From positions 1 through 40,895 of the forward strand of contig JBBRZF010000007.1 in NCBI GenBank assembly GCA_038236965.1: 40,895 bases of DNA. The letters are read 5' to 3'. How positions within the stretch are numbered: the stretch's first letter is position 1; every line of letters starts with the position of its first letter. Both the position numbers and the translations under genes were made by a program. This DNA comes from JBBRZF01 sp038236965 (GTDB lineage: Bacteria > Acidobacteriota > Terriglobia > Terriglobales > Acidobacteriaceae). The notes beneath the pieces were generated by a model that did no database searches, was not told the origin of the DNA, and saw only the letters and a list, made by a program, of their open reading frames with translations. Shown piece after piece: positions 24,101 through 33,587 of this stretch.

Positions 24101-25528
24101 CTACTTTGCCGCGCTGGAAGAACGCAGGTTCATGTTGCTGATCATGTGCGAAGCGAATTCACTGGTCTTCACTTTGGTGGCCCCTTCCATCAGGCGCTCG
24201 AAGTCGTAGGTGACTTTCTTCTGCTCGATGGTGCGCTCCATGGAGTCCTCAATGAGTTGGGCAGCTTCGCCCCAACCCATGTAACGAAACATCATGACGC
24301 CCGAGAGGATGACCGAGCCGGGATTGATGACGTCCTTGTCCGCATACTTTGGAGCCGTCCCGTGCGTGGCTTCGAAGATGGCGTGTTCGGCACCGATGTT
24401 GGCTCCGGGAGCGATGCCCAGTCCGCCGACCTGCGCGGCTGCCGCATCGCTGATGTAGTCGCCATTCAGGTTCGGCGTGGCCAGTACCGTGTACTCTTCC
24501 GGGCGCGTAACGATCTGCTGGAAGATGGAATCGGCGATGCGGTCATTCATCATGAGCTTCGTCTTCCACTTGCCTTTGCCGTGCGTCGCATAGATGGCGT
24601 CCAGCGTTGCCTTTACTTCGGCGTAGATGGAATCGCGGAACGATTGCGGCGCGAACTCCATGCCCGGCTCGACCATCGCAGCGTTGTCTTCCACGCTCAG
24701 CGCGGGATTATTGTCCTTATTGCCGACGATCCAGCTCTCGCGCTCGGTGATGACCTGGTCGCGGAACTCTTCCACCGCAACTTCATATCCCCACTTGCGG
24801 AAGGCGCCTTCAGTGAACTTCTGTATGTTGCCCTTGTGAACCAGGGTGACGCTCTTGCGACCGTTCTCCAAAGCGAAGTGGATGGCCATGCGCACCAGGC
24901 GCTTGGTTCCGGTCACGGACATGGGCTTGATGCCGATGCCGCTATCGAGGCGTATCTGCTTCTTGCCGCCCTTCAACATATCGTTGTTCAGGAAGTCGAT
25001 AAGCTTCGCGCATTCCGGCGTTCCCTCTTCCCACTCGATGCCTGCATAAACGTCTTCCGTGTTCTCGCGGAAGAGGACGATGTCCATGCGGTCGGGATTC
25101 TTCACAGGCGAAGGAATGCCCTTGTAATACTTCACAGGACGCACGCAGGAATAAAGGTCGAGTATCTGTCGCAGGGCGACGTTGAGCGAGCGGATGCCGC
25201 CGCCGATGGGCGTGGTGAGCGGTCCCTTGATGCCGACGCGAAGATCGCGGAAGGCGTTGACCGTCTCGTCGGGAAGCCAGGTGTCGAACTTCTCTTTCGC
25301 CTTTTCGCCGGCGAAGACTTCAAACCAGGAAACCTTGCGTTTGCCGCCGTAAGCCTTTGCAACAGCGGCGTCGAATACGCGCTGCGATGCCTTCCAGATA
25401 TCGCGCCCGGTGCCGTCGCCTTCAATGAAAGGGATGATTGGATTGTCGGGGACCGACATTTTGCCGTTGATGAACTCTATTTTTTTACCGTCCGCGGGCA
25501 GCGCGAGACCGTTGTAGGATGCCGCCAT
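24101..25528 (-). CDS. icd: NADP-dependent isocitrate dehydrogenase
   Basis: A 475-residue enzyme of the E. coli type I homodimeric class, about 60 residues longer than E. coli Icd. Blocks seen: IPFIEGDGTGRDIW, the substrate loop GGGIRSLNVALRQ (with the Ser that is phosphorylated in E. coli), VLFRENTEDVYAGIEW, LVHKGNIQKFTEG, NLNGDYISDAAAA, and THGTAPKYADKDVINPGS, where the Lys-Tyr pair marks NADP preference. It makes 2-oxoglutarate, NADPH and CO2 from isocitrate. GGAGG lies 8-9 bases before the ATG. No aceK is in the window. Confidence 0.96.
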   Translation of the reverse strand: MAASYNGLALPADGKKIEFINGKMSVPDNPIIPFIEGDGTGRDIWKASQRVFDAAVAKAYGGKRKVSWFEVFAGEKAKEKFDTWLPDETVNAFRDLRVGIKGPLTTPIGGGIRSLNVALRQILDLYSCVRPVKYYKGIPSPVKNPDRMDIVLFRENTEDVYAGIEWEEGTPECAKLIDFLNNDMLKGGKKQIRLDSGIGIKPMSVTGTKRLVRMAIHFALENGRKSVTLVHKGNIQKFTEGAFRKWGYEVAVEEFRDQVITERESWIVGNKDNNPALSVEDNAAMVEPGMEFAPQSFRDSIYAEVKATLDAIYATHGKGKWKTKLMMNDRIADSIFQQIVTRPEEYTVLATPNLNGDYISDAAAAQVGGLGIAPGANIGAEHAIFEATHGTAPKYADKDVINPGSVILSGVMMFRYMGWGEAAQLIEDSMERTIEQKKVTYDFERLMEGATKVKTSEFASHMISNMNLRSSSAAK

Positions 25529-25600
25529 CTGTAAAACCTCCGAAAGTACAACAAAACATATAATTCTAGACGAAACCCGGCACGGACGCCTTGGTTATAT

Positions 25601-25618
25601 GTCACAAGCCACTGTGAC
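25601..25618. promoter_or_regulatory. Dyad upstream of icd
   Basis: GTCACA-AGCCAC-TGTGAC: a perfect 6-bp inverted repeat with a 6-bp spacer, 73-90 bp upstream of the icd start codon. Spacing suits a dimeric regulator; the half-sites are the reverse order of a CRP site. The regulator is unknown. Confidence 0.4.
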
Positions 25619-25757
25619 GCTCCCATCATGTCTCAGGAGGCTGTGATGCTGCCCCGGTAGTCGAGTGTCGAGTGACCCACGGCGGCCCCCGGAGCCCCGC
25701 ACAGGGCCAATCAGGGGCCTTGCGCTTCCACTTAGATTCTGCGGGAGAAAGCGAGAC

Positions 25758-28703
25758 TCACTTTCCGAGTACATCCAGAAAAATTCTGCGAACGCGTTCC
25801 AAAGTGGAACGCAACTCCACATCGAGACCCTCGGGGAACTCGCGTTGCAAGATGCTGGCAGCTAGCGCTGTGGTGCTCGCAAGGGCGACTTCACTCACCG
25901 GCAAGGACTTGCGCGACCGTCCATCGACAAGGCGCACCGCATGTTCCAGAGTGCGAAGGAAGAGCGAGGAAGCTACCAGTTCGGAGGCGTCAGCAGCGGA
26001 AAGATTCCCTGAACTTTCAATCGCGCGGATCCGCGCAACTATGTTCTGCGGTTCCACCGTTCGCTGGTTACGTACGCAGAAGTAGCACGCCAGGAAGTCG
26101 ATATCGTAAAAGCCTCCGGGCGAGGTCTTGAAATTGAAGGCGGCGCCGTCGGCTATCTCCAGGCGTTTGCGCATCTCGCAAACTTCGGAGCCGAACTCCG
26201 GATGCGAAGAAAACCGCTGGAAGAGCGTGACCACCGATTGCTGCGCCCTCGGCAGCAGTTCCCTGTCGCCCGCAACATAGCGCAATTTCGTGTACGTAAG
26301 CGACTCCCACGCTTGCGCTTCGGATGCGAAGTAAGAGTTCATCTGTGAAGCGGTGATGACCAGTTCGCCTTCCGTGCCATGAGGTCTGAGTCGCGTGTCC
26401 ACCGGGAAGACGCTGCCATCGCGAGTGTAGGCGGCGAGCATTTCCATCATGCGCTCGGCAGCCTTGGCCGATTCGTAAGGATCGGTCGCCTCGTCGCGCA
26501 CGAAGAGCAGATCCGCGTCGGAAAGCACGTCGAACTCGCGCGTCCCCAATCGGCCAAGCGCAAACACGGCGAATCCGGCGGGAGCCTTTGCCAGTTGCAA
26601 TGCGGCGGTGATGGCCGCGTCCGCGATGACGGAGTTCTCCGCCAACGACTCGAACGCATCCCGGTGCAGCAATACGTCGCGCGCGCCGGAGGCGAATATT
26701 CGGTAGCGATACTGTTTGCGCAGCACCGACATGGCTTCTGAGGCGTCCGCGCTGTTGGCTGCAAACTCGATGACGCGGTCGCGCAATGCACAGTCCGATT
26801 CGCGTTCGAACAGACGCGGAGTGGCATGATCCGCGACGGCAATTTGGTCGATAGCGGCAATCTCTTCCGGATGGCGAACCAGGATGTCGGTCAGAAAATC
26901 GCTGTGCGCGAAGATGGGCAGCGCGCGCTGAATCGCCTCTGGAGCGCCAACCACAAAAGCATAGCGCTCGCTGCTGGTGCAGGCGGCCCCCAGGAAACGA
27001 TAAAGATTTCGGCGGGCGACCGTGCCCAGCGCGGCATCTATCGCAATGCGATAGAGCTGCGGAGCATCGGTAGCGAGGCGCGAGAGTATCTGGCTGTACG
27101 TCTGCTCGCGTCCGCCCTCGCCGACAGGCGGCACCAGGTGAAGGTCTTGCGCAACGATGCCGTGAGTGCGCTGCTGCTGCTCGTGATGCAGGATGCGATC
27201 GTAGATCTCGGTGACCGACTGCATGCGCGACCGTATGGCCTCCACCACCTCGGCTCCGCTCACGTTCTCGCGCTCCTTGTTCACGGAGTTCCACAGCACG
27301 CGCAGTTCGTCTTCGTTGCCTGGCAAGCGGTGCATCTGCAAGCCGGTCTGCAGTTGCAGCCTGTGTTCGATGCGGCGCAGGAATTCGTATGCCGTAGTGA
27401 GCTGATGGAAGTCTTTGCCGGAGATGTGATTCTTGTCGTGAAGTTTTTGCAGGGAGAACAGCGTCCCTCCCGACCGAAGCCAGGGCTCGGTTCCGCCGTA
27501 GACGCGCTGCAGACACTGCACCAGGAATTCGATGTCGCGTATCCCGCCCCGGTCGATCTTCACGTCAATCGTGTCGGCCAAGATGCGCGCGATGGCCGCA
27601 CGCATGCGATGCGCCTTCATCTTTTGCAGCGCCTGCATGGCCGTCTTGATGGCCTCGAAATTCAGTTCGCTGCGATAGACCATGGGCTGCACCCGGCGTA
27701 TGAATTCGCGGGCCAGCGGTTGGTCTCCGGCGGAGTGCCGCACCTTGATAAGCGCCTGCAACTCCCAGTCGTGCGACGCGCCTGCCTCGGCGTAGTAATG
27801 CAACGCGTGCGCCAGGGGGACGGCGGGCTCGCCTTCCTTACCCTGCGGACGCAGCCGCAGATCGATGCGGAAAACCGCGCCTTCACGCGTCATGCGCGAC
27901 AGGACTTCCGTGACCTCCTGCGCGAGTCGTATATAGAACTCGCGATTGGAGATGGTCGTGCCTGAGTCGCCCGCCTCTGCATACAGGTAGAGCAGATCGA
28001 CGTCGGAACTGTAGTTGAGTTCGTTTCCGCCGAGCTTTCCCAGCGAGAGCACGGTGAACGGCGTATCGACGTACCTTCCCGCGGAGTCCTTGTGTTGGGG
28101 AACGCCATAGCGATTCTTCAGCGCGGCCTCGCACTCGCGCAGCGCTTCTTCGATAAGCACGTCGCTCAGCGCGGAAATCTCCGCCGTGGTGTCCGCCAGC
28201 GTCGCCATTCCGAGCACGTCGCGCAACATGATGCGAACGTACTCGCGTTTCTTGAAACGCGCCAGCAGCAGCGAGATGTCGGTCTCGAAGGAGCGGGAGC
28301 GCACGCGCGCAAAGTTTTCGCGAAACTCTTCGCGAGTGCGCAGGCGGTCGAGTCCGCGGTCGCGAACGAAGTTGGCGAACAGGTCCGCGTTCTGTATCAG
28401 GGTCTCGCCCAGCCACTGGCTGGTGGCGAAGACAACCACCGCGTAATGGACGAGGAAGCGATGTCGGTCGAGCAGTCGCAGCACCTCCCCGCTGGATTGG
28501 GCGGTGAGACGCTCGAACAGGTTCAGGGCCGCATCCGGATTCGACGACTCACTCAGCAGCGGAAGCAGCGTCTCCGCCACATCGCCATAGACACGGTCGC
28601 GCACGCATCGAAGATTTTCCTCTGCGCGCTGCGGGTCGCGGAACCCGACGGTACTGAACTCGAATGGGATAGGGTCGGCCACGGAACGAAGGCAGCATAG
28701 CAT
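25758..28703 (-). CDS. glnE: Bifunctional glutamine synthetase adenylyltransferase/deadenylase
   Basis: About 981 residues with two nucleotidyltransferase halves. The N-terminal half (deadenylylase) carries LGKLGGNELNYSSDVDLLYL near residue 225 and the C-terminal half (adenylylase) ALGRLGTREFDVLSDADLLF near residue 720. Both have the metal-binding S-D-x-D. Other family blocks are RGGIRDIEFLVQCLQ and ETRLRPHGTEGELV-like text (seen as DTRLRPHGTEGE). It attaches or removes AMP on glutamine synthetase in response to nitrogen status. A start at 28766 would lie inside the glnA terminator, so I place it at ATG 28703. It follows glnA on the same strand. Confidence 0.95.
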   Translation of the reverse strand: MLCCLRSVADPIPFEFSTVGFRDPQRAEENLRCVRDRVYGDVAETLLPLLSESSNPDAALNLFERLTAQSSGEVLRLLDRHRFLVHYAVVVFATSQWLGETLIQNADLFANFVRDRGLDRLRTREEFRENFARVRSRSFETDISLLLARFKKREYVRIMLRDVLGMATLADTTAEISALSDVLIEEALRECEAALKNRYGVPQHKDSAGRYVDTPFTVLSLGKLGGNELNYSSDVDLLYLYAEAGDSGTTISNREFYIRLAQEVTEVLSRMTREGAVFRIDLRLRPQGKEGEPAVPLAHALHYYAEAGASHDWELQALIKVRHSAGDQPLAREFIRRVQPMVYRSELNFEAIKTAMQALQKMKAHRMRAAIARILADTIDVKIDRGGIRDIEFLVQCLQRVYGGTEPWLRSGGTLFSLQKLHDKNHISGKDFHQLTTAYEFLRRIEHRLQLQTGLQMHRLPGNEDELRVLWNSVNKERENVSGAEVVEAIRSRMQSVTEIYDRILHHEQQQRTHGIVAQDLHLVPPVGEGGREQTYSQILSRLATDAPQLYRIAIDAALGTVARRNLYRFLGAACTSSERYAFVVGAPEAIQRALPIFAHSDFLTDILVRHPEEIAAIDQIAVADHATPRLFERESDCALRDRVIEFAANSADASEAMSVLRKQYRYRIFASGARDVLLHRDAFESLAENSVIADAAITAALQLAKAPAGFAVFALGRLGTREFDVLSDADLLFVRDEATDPYESAKAAERMMEMLAAYTRDGSVFPVDTRLRPHGTEGELVITASQMNSYFASEAQAWESLTYTKLRYVAGDRELLPRAQQSVVTLFQRFSSHPEFGSEVCEMRKRLEIADGAAFNFKTSPGGFYDIDFLACYFCVRNQRTVEPQNIVARIRAIESSGNLSAADASELVASSLFLRTLEHAVRLVDGRSRKSLPVSEVALASTTALAASILQREFPEGLDVELRSTLERVRRIFLDVLGK

Positions 28704-28748
28704 TTTCGGCGGGCAAAAGCGCTCATCTGAAACCGGGCGCCTACCGAG

Positions 28749-28778
28749 CAAAAAAAGGCCCGGCATCTCTGCCGGGCC
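28749..28778 (-). terminator. Rho-independent terminator of glnA
   Basis: On the minus strand: GGCCCGGC-AGAGAT-GCCGGGCC followed by TTTTTTT. A perfect 8-bp GC stem, 22 bp beyond the glnA stop. It overlaps the 5' end of the longest possible glnE frame. Confidence 0.95.
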
Positions 28779-28799
28779 AACCGCTTCGATCTCTGATTT

Positions 28800-30230
28800 C
28801 TAGATGTCGTAATACATCATGAACTCATAAGGGTGCGGACGCAGGCGCAGCGCGTCAACTTCCTTGCTGCGCTTGTAGTCGATGTAAGTATTCAACAGGT
28901 CTTCGGTGAAAACGTCGCCCTTCAGCAGGAACTGGTGATCGGCTTCCAGTGCGTCAAGCGCCGCTTCCAGCGAACCCGGCATCGAGGGAACGTCCTTCAA
29001 CTCCTCCGGCCCCAGGTCGTAGATGTCCTTATCCAGAGGCTGGCCCGGATCGATCTTGTTCTCAATACCGTCAAGTCCGGCCATCAACATCGCCGCGAAG
29101 GCCATATACGGATTGCAGCTTGGGTCCGGCGGACGGAACTCTACACGCTTCGACTTAGGCGACGCCGAATACATCGGGATACGACATGCCGCCGAGCGAT
29201 TGCGACGCGAATACGCGAGGTTGACCGGAGCTTCGAAGCCCGGCACCAGTCGCTTATAGGAGTTCGTCGTCGGCGCGATGATGGCCGAAAGCGCGGGACC
29301 GTGCTTGATCAATCCGCCGATGTACCACAGCGCCATCTGCGATAGTCCGGCGTAACCGTCGCCTGCGAAGAGCGGCTTGCCTGCAGTCCACAACGACTGG
29401 TGGCAATGCATTCCGCTCCCGTTGTCCTGGAAGAGCGGCTTGGGCATGAAGGTCACCGTCTTGCCATACTGGTTGGCGACGTTCTTCACAATGTACTTGT
29501 AGAGCATCATCGCGTCTGCCGATTTCAAAAGGGTGTCGAAGCGGAGATCGATCTCCGTCTGGCCTCCGGTGGCCACTTCGTGATGATGACACTCCACCAC
29601 CAGTCCGCAGCTCTGCATCGTCAGTGCCATTTCGCTGCGTAGGTCCTGGTAGTGGTCCGTCGGAGGAACCGGAAAATAACCTTCCTTGTAGCGCGGACGG
29701 TAGCCGAGATTGTCTTCCTTGCGCCCTGAGTTCCAGCGGCCTTCTTCGGCGTCGATGAAGTAGAAGCCCTGGTTTTCGCGCTGGTCGAAACGGATGTTGT
29801 CGAAGATGAAGAACTCGGCTTCCGCGCCGAAGTAAGCCGTGTCGGCGATGCCCGTGGAGGCCAGGTACATCTCCGCCTTCTTGGCGATGTAGCGCGGGTC
29901 GCGATCGTAACGCTGCTTGGTCACCGGGTCGATTACGTCAGCGATCATCACCATCGTGGGAACTTCGGTAAAGGAATCGAGCATGAAAGTCGTGGCGTCG
30001 GGAATGAGCAGCATGTCGCTCTCATGAATCGCCGCCCAGCCGCGTATCGACGAACCGTCCATGCCGAAGCCGTCTTCGAACGACGACTCGCTCAGCATGG
30101 CAATAGGGTAGGAAACGTGGTGCCAGAGGCCCGGCAGGTCCGTGAAACGCAGATCAAGGATCTGCACATTGTTCTTCTTTGCGAACTCGAGTACCGCCTT
30201 CGGATCGCCCTTCGCCTTTGTTTCCGCCAT
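28800..30230 (-). CDS. glnA: Glutamine synthetase type I
   Basis: A 476-residue GS-I beta enzyme. Motifs: FGMDGSSIRGW, the metal/ammonia-site AEAEFFIFD, the ATP loop KPLFQDNGSGMHCHQSLW (in part), APTTNSYKRLVPGFEAPV, and NRSAACRIP with the catalytic Arg. The adenylylation site is Tyr404 in LDKDIYDLGPEE, which matches the presence of glnE next door. It makes glutamine from glutamate, ammonia and ATP, assembling as a dodecamer in the cytoplasm. AAGGAG (30237-30242 reversed) lies 6 bases before the ATG. It ends with a very strong terminator, so glnE is expressed by read-through or from its own promoter. Confidence 0.98.
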   Translation of the reverse strand: MAETKAKGDPKAVLEFAKKNNVQILDLRFTDLPGLWHHVSYPIAMLSESSFEDGFGMDGSSIRGWAAIHESDMLLIPDATTFMLDSFTEVPTMVMIADVIDPVTKQRYDRDPRYIAKKAEMYLASTGIADTAYFGAEAEFFIFDNIRFDQRENQGFYFIDAEEGRWNSGRKEDNLGYRPRYKEGYFPVPPTDHYQDLRSEMALTMQSCGLVVECHHHEVATGGQTEIDLRFDTLLKSADAMMLYKYIVKNVANQYGKTVTFMPKPLFQDNGSGMHCHQSLWTAGKPLFAGDGYAGLSQMALWYIGGLIKHGPALSAIIAPTTNSYKRLVPGFEAPVNLAYSRRNRSAACRIPMYSASPKSKRVEFRPPDPSCNPYMAFAAMLMAGLDGIENKIDPGQPLDKDIYDLGPEELKDVPSMPGSLEAALDALEADHQFLLKGDVFTEDLLNTYIDYKRSKEVDALRLRPHPYEFMMYYDI

Positions 30231-30428
30231 CGATTGCTCCTTGCTGAAATGTGTTTGCGCTATGAGACTTTCGCCGGCGCATGGATTCTGCGCCGCGCCC
30301 TGAAACTGGGATTTTGAACTGAATGAGGAATTCTCGACCGGTACTGCTAAAATCTGTGCGTTGCAGCAACTACGTACACCGTATAGCCTGAGCAGCGGCT
30401 TGGGGAAATCGATAGTTTTTATAGGGAG

Positions 30429-30443
30429 ATAAGCGGAGCTTAT
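30429..30443. promoter_or_regulatory. Putative LysR-type operator (T-N11-A dyad)
   Basis: ATAAGC-GGA-GCTTAT is a perfect inverted repeat that contains T-N11-A (T30430, A30442), the usual LysR core. It ends 48 bp before the lysR-type start codon, a normal place for autoregulation. TATAGCCT words flank it at 30382 and 30441. Seen in sequence; binding is inferred. Confidence 0.5.
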
Positions 30444-30491
30444 AGCCTTCCGCTTCCCCCTCGCTCAGAACCAGCAACTGGCAATTTTTTT

Positions 30492-31391
30492 ATGGACTTC
30501 GACCAGCTCGACACATTCATCGAAGTAGCGCGGCACCTGAGTTTTTCGCGGGCAGCGGAAAAACGTTTCCGCACTCAGCCGGCAATCTCCGCCCAGATAC
30601 GCGCCCTGGAATCCGAAGTGGGAGCGCGCTTGCTCGACCGCTCTGGCGGCAAAGTGGCCTTGACGGCTCCCGGCAAAGTTTTCCTGCGCTATGCCGAAGA
30701 GGCGCTGGCACAGCGTCGCGCCGTTCTGGGTGCAGTGGCCGAGATGGAGCGCACGCCTCGCGGAGAGATCGTCGTCGCGGCCAACGAAGGTACCTGCCTC
30801 CACATCCTTCCCGAAGTCTTTGCCGAGTTCAAGAAGCAGTATCCCAGCGTAGGCGTGGGCGTTCAGCGCTCCGAGCATTCAAAGATACTGGATGCCATCA
30901 TCGACAACTCCGTGGACTTCGGCGTCGTCTCTATGCCCGTAAACGACAAGCGTTTGACCACCGTGGTCATCCATCGCGATGAGCTCATCCTCATCGCCGC
31001 GCCCGGAAATCTGCTGACTAAGATGAAGTCCGTCACCATGGCCGCCGTTGCCGAGCATCCCCTGTTGCTGCCCAAACAAGGGCGCACTCGCGATGCCCTG
31101 GAAAAGATATTCCACGAGCGGCAGTTGAAGCCGAACATCTCCATGGAACTGGACTCCAGCGAATTGATGAAGCGCTTTGTAGCCGCCGGAGTGGGAGTGG
31201 GCTTCATTGGCAAATCGAATGTACAGGAAGACGTAAGGGCCAAGGCGTTGGTCGCCGTCCCCCTGGCGGACGCGCAGATACGTCGCGACCTGGCGCTGGT
31301 GTTCCGCAAAGACAAGGCTCTCAGCCGCGCTGCGCTTGCCTTCATCGAGATTGCCGTCAAGTTGAAGATGCCCCACGTCGCCGGACTCTAG
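30492..31391 (+). CDS. LysR-family transcriptional regulator
   Basis: A 299-residue regulator. Residues 1-60 form the LysR winged helix (MDFDQLDTFIEVARHLSFSR, then AAEKRFRTQPAISAQIRALE and SEVGARLLDRSGGKVALT). A long linker helix leads to the periplasmic-binding-like effector domain (EIVVAANEG...LILIAAPGNLL...VGVGFIGKSNVQ). The start has no ribosome site; the T-run before the ATG is unusual. It is divergent from glnA and lies 175 bp upstream of the arginine decarboxylase on the same strand, so it might control either. Effector unknown. A LysR-type dyad lies in its leader. Confidence 0.93.
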   Translation: MDFDQLDTFIEVARHLSFSRAAEKRFRTQPAISAQIRALESEVGARLLDRSGGKVALTAPGKVFLRYAEEALAQRRAVLGAVAEMERTPRGEIVVAANEGTCLHILPEVFAEFKKQYPSVGVGVQRSEHSKILDAIIDNSVDFGVVSMPVNDKRLTTVVIHRDELILIAAPGNLLTKMKSVTMAAVAEHPLLLPKQGRTRDALEKIFHERQLKPNISMELDSSELMKRFVAAGVGVGFIGKSNVQEDVRAKALVAVPLADAQIRRDLALVFRKDKALSRAALAFIEIAVKLKMPHVAGL

Positions 31392-31566
31392 CGGGCTTTC
31401 CCCGGCAGCCCTCCTTATTGTTTCGAATGCATTAATTTCTCCACCTACGCAATTATTCTTCCCAACTGCATTGCGTCCACGGTTAATTTCAATTACCTTT
31501 CAAAAACACACACAAATAATCGATGTGGGATTTTCTTGTCAGATTGCTATCGGAGGGTACTAAGAA

Positions 31567-32124
31567 TTGGCAAAATCCATGGTTCCCAAGCGCATTTTCC
31601 TGACCAAGGGTGTCGGAAAACATAAAGAACGGCTTACATCGTTCGAATTGGCGCTCCGCGATGCCGGCATTGCCGCTCAGAATCTCGTTCGCGTCTCGTC
31701 TATCTTCCCGCCTAACTGCAAGGTCATCCCGCGCAAAGACGGCTTGACGTATCTTTCACCCGGTGAAGTAGTCTTCGCCGTCGTGGCGGAGAACTCTACG
31801 CGTGAAGCGCACCGCCTCGTCGCTTCCAGCATCGGCCTGGCAATTCCAGCCGACCGCAGCACTTACGGATACCTCAGCGAGCACCACTCGTTCGGCGAAA
31901 CCGATCAGGTCGCCGGGGACTACGCCGAAGAGCTAGCCGCGGAAATGTTGGCCACCACGCTGAATGTGGATTTCGATCCCGACAAGTCGTGGGACGAAAA
32001 GAAAGCGGTTTATCGTATGTCGAACAAAATCGTTCGCACGATGAACCTTACCCAATCCGCTGTCGGCGATAAAAAAGGTCTGTGGACCACGACCATCGCC
32101 GCTGCGATTCTGATCTTCGAGTAA
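31567..32124 (+). CDS. pdaD: Pyruvoyl-dependent arginine decarboxylase
   Basis: A 185-residue proenzyme of the PvlArgDC family. The self-cleavage site is Ser44-Ser45 in NLVRVSSIFPPNCK; cleavage leaves a pyruvoyl group on the beta chain. Other family features are KRIFLTKGVGKHKERLTSFE, VIPRKDGLTYLSPGEVVFAV and the C-terminal WTTTIAAAILIFE. It converts arginine to agmatine and CO2, the first step of the route completed by aguA and aguB nearby. The start is TTG 31567, nine bases after GGAGGG; ATG 31579 is too far from any ribosome site. A perfect terminator follows at 32161. Confidence 0.93.
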   Translation: MAKSMVPKRIFLTKGVGKHKERLTSFELALRDAGIAAQNLVRVSSIFPPNCKVIPRKDGLTYLSPGEVVFAVVAENSTREAHRLVASSIGLAIPADRSTYGYLSEHHSFGETDQVAGDYAEELAAEMLATTLNVDFDPDKSWDEKKAVYRMSNKIVRTMNLTQSAVGDKKGLWTTTIAAAILIFE

Positions 32125-32160
32125 GACAAGGCTTCGGAACTTTTCTTAGGTTTCAATGAC

Positions 32161-32193
32161 AACGGCACGGATGAACTCCGTGCCGTTTTAATT
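32161..32193 (+). terminator. Rho-independent terminator of the arginine decarboxylase gene
   Basis: AACGGCACGGA-TGAAC-TCCGTGCCGTT followed by TTAATT. A perfect 11-bp stem 36 bp after the stop. Confidence 0.88.
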
Positions 32194-32245
32194 GCAAACA
32201 AATTCAGTGCGCCTTCTCTGGCAGATGATTTACAGTCAGCGGGAC

Positions 32246-33540
32246 ATGTCGACTTACCGCCGATTTAGCATCGTTCTCTTCTCCGCTGTTTTCCTTTTCG
32301 CTCTTCCGGTCTTCAGCCAGGACGCCGTCTATCCAGCCAAGAAGAAGCCGGAACCCGCGACCCTTCATAATGCCATAACTATTATTTGGGAGCCGGTTGT
32401 AACTCGCGAATGGCCCGTGCTTCGCGACCTCGTCAATGCCCTGTCGACATGCCCAGCGTCGAACCGGGACAGTGTGTTCGTTTCGGAATTTTCGCAACAG
32501 GTGATGGCAGAGATGCGCTGCTTGAGAAGAGTACTTTCGCTATCGACATAACGAGCGCAGGTACCACCAAGCGTTTTCCTGCCGAATCGCCTGCTGCGAT
32601 CAAGAAGATCAAGCCTGAAGGCGCTGATTTCGGCGCGCAAGCACTGAGCGCGGCCGGGATCGCGGCTCCGAACATGTCGATGGCAAGCCTTGCAGTTTCC
32701 AAGACTCGCTGGTGCGCTCCGAGCGATTCTGCGTCGGGGCCGATTGCGGTATCCATCCGCGTCAGCGATCCGCAGAAGTTGACCGCCCTATCACGCACCG
32801 TACCTCTGCAAACATTTGCGGATGCGCGAAAAAAGAAATCTTTCCATAACATGGGAGAGGTGGCTGGCTGGATGCAGAACTATCACCGGGCCCCCGCACC
32901 GTCGATGCTGCTGCCCGCATTGAGACTCGTCTCGATGGACGAGCAAGCCAATAACTCATGGAATATGCTGCAGTTTTTTGTCGCCGCACTCCGTGATTCA
33001 CCGGTAGCTGCACATGAACTTCTGCAGAGACTTCCGCAGGAGGCTTTGCAGGTGCGCACCATCGGCGAAGTCCTCCTCGTCAAGGCAGGATATGACGAAG
33101 CGCTCGCGGATGCTTCCGCCGAAAAGAAACAGACCATCTCGGAATTCAAGTTCCCGGAGCCATTCAACCTCACTGCCGATCAGGATCTGGCAACGCGTAT
33201 GGACATGATGTGGTCCACTCTCTTCGCGACCGGCGATCCCAGGGCCGTGAGCAGCATCGCCTCCATGCTCGCTTGGCGTCCTGACTACGAAGCCTTTCTG
33301 GAAATGCAGAAATCGGGGAAACGCCCCACGGAGATCACGGAAAGCATCATGCGGGCCGTGTGCTATGGAGCGGCAGGATGGTCACTCAACTCACTATCCA
33401 GAAACGACGCGCTCATCGCCGACTACCTCGATGCAGTTGCCGCGTCCCCTGAAACTCCAGCAGAGGTGAAGTCGGAACTCGCCAAACTCTCAACCAATCC
33501 TGCCTTCCATCGTGACGACAGCGCCACCAAAAAGAAATAG
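32246..33540 (+). pseudogene. Secreted protein of unknown function, frameshifted near 32452
   Basis: ATG 32246 opens a clear signal peptide (RRFSIVLFSAVFLFALPVFSQ) and a short mature part (IWEPVVTREWPVLRDLVNAL). At CCC 32452-32454 the good reading moves to the next frame: adding one C would give ...STC-PSVEPGQCVRFGIFATG..., which flows smoothly into a 360-residue region ending at 33540. The downstream frame is mostly helical in its second half (NNSWNMLQFFVAALRDSP; DQDLATRMDMMWSTLF). I do not recognise the family; it would be about 430 residues and periplasmic. A single-base loss in a C run could be a true mutation or a sequencing error. It lies between polyamine genes but gives no functional link. 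Confidence 0.75.
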
Positions 33541-33545
33541 ACCGC

Positions 33546-33572
33546 AAAAAAAGGCGCGCGCTCTCGCACGCC
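33546..33572 (-). terminator. Rho-independent terminator of the DHS-like gene
   Basis: On the minus strand: GGCGTGC-GAGAGC-GCGCGCC followed by TTTTTTT. A 7-bp stem with one wobble, 15 bp beyond the stop at 33588. Confidence 0.85.
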
Positions 33573-33587
33573 CTCTCTCACTACTCA

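Noticed and set aside
24146..25534. 462-residue plus-strand open frame
   Set aside because: Exactly antisense to icd, which has all family motifs; a codon-bias shadow.
26068..27516. 482-residue minus-strand frame inside glnE
   Set aside because: Out-of-frame reading of glnE, Arg-rich and without motifs; the main glnE frame is complete.
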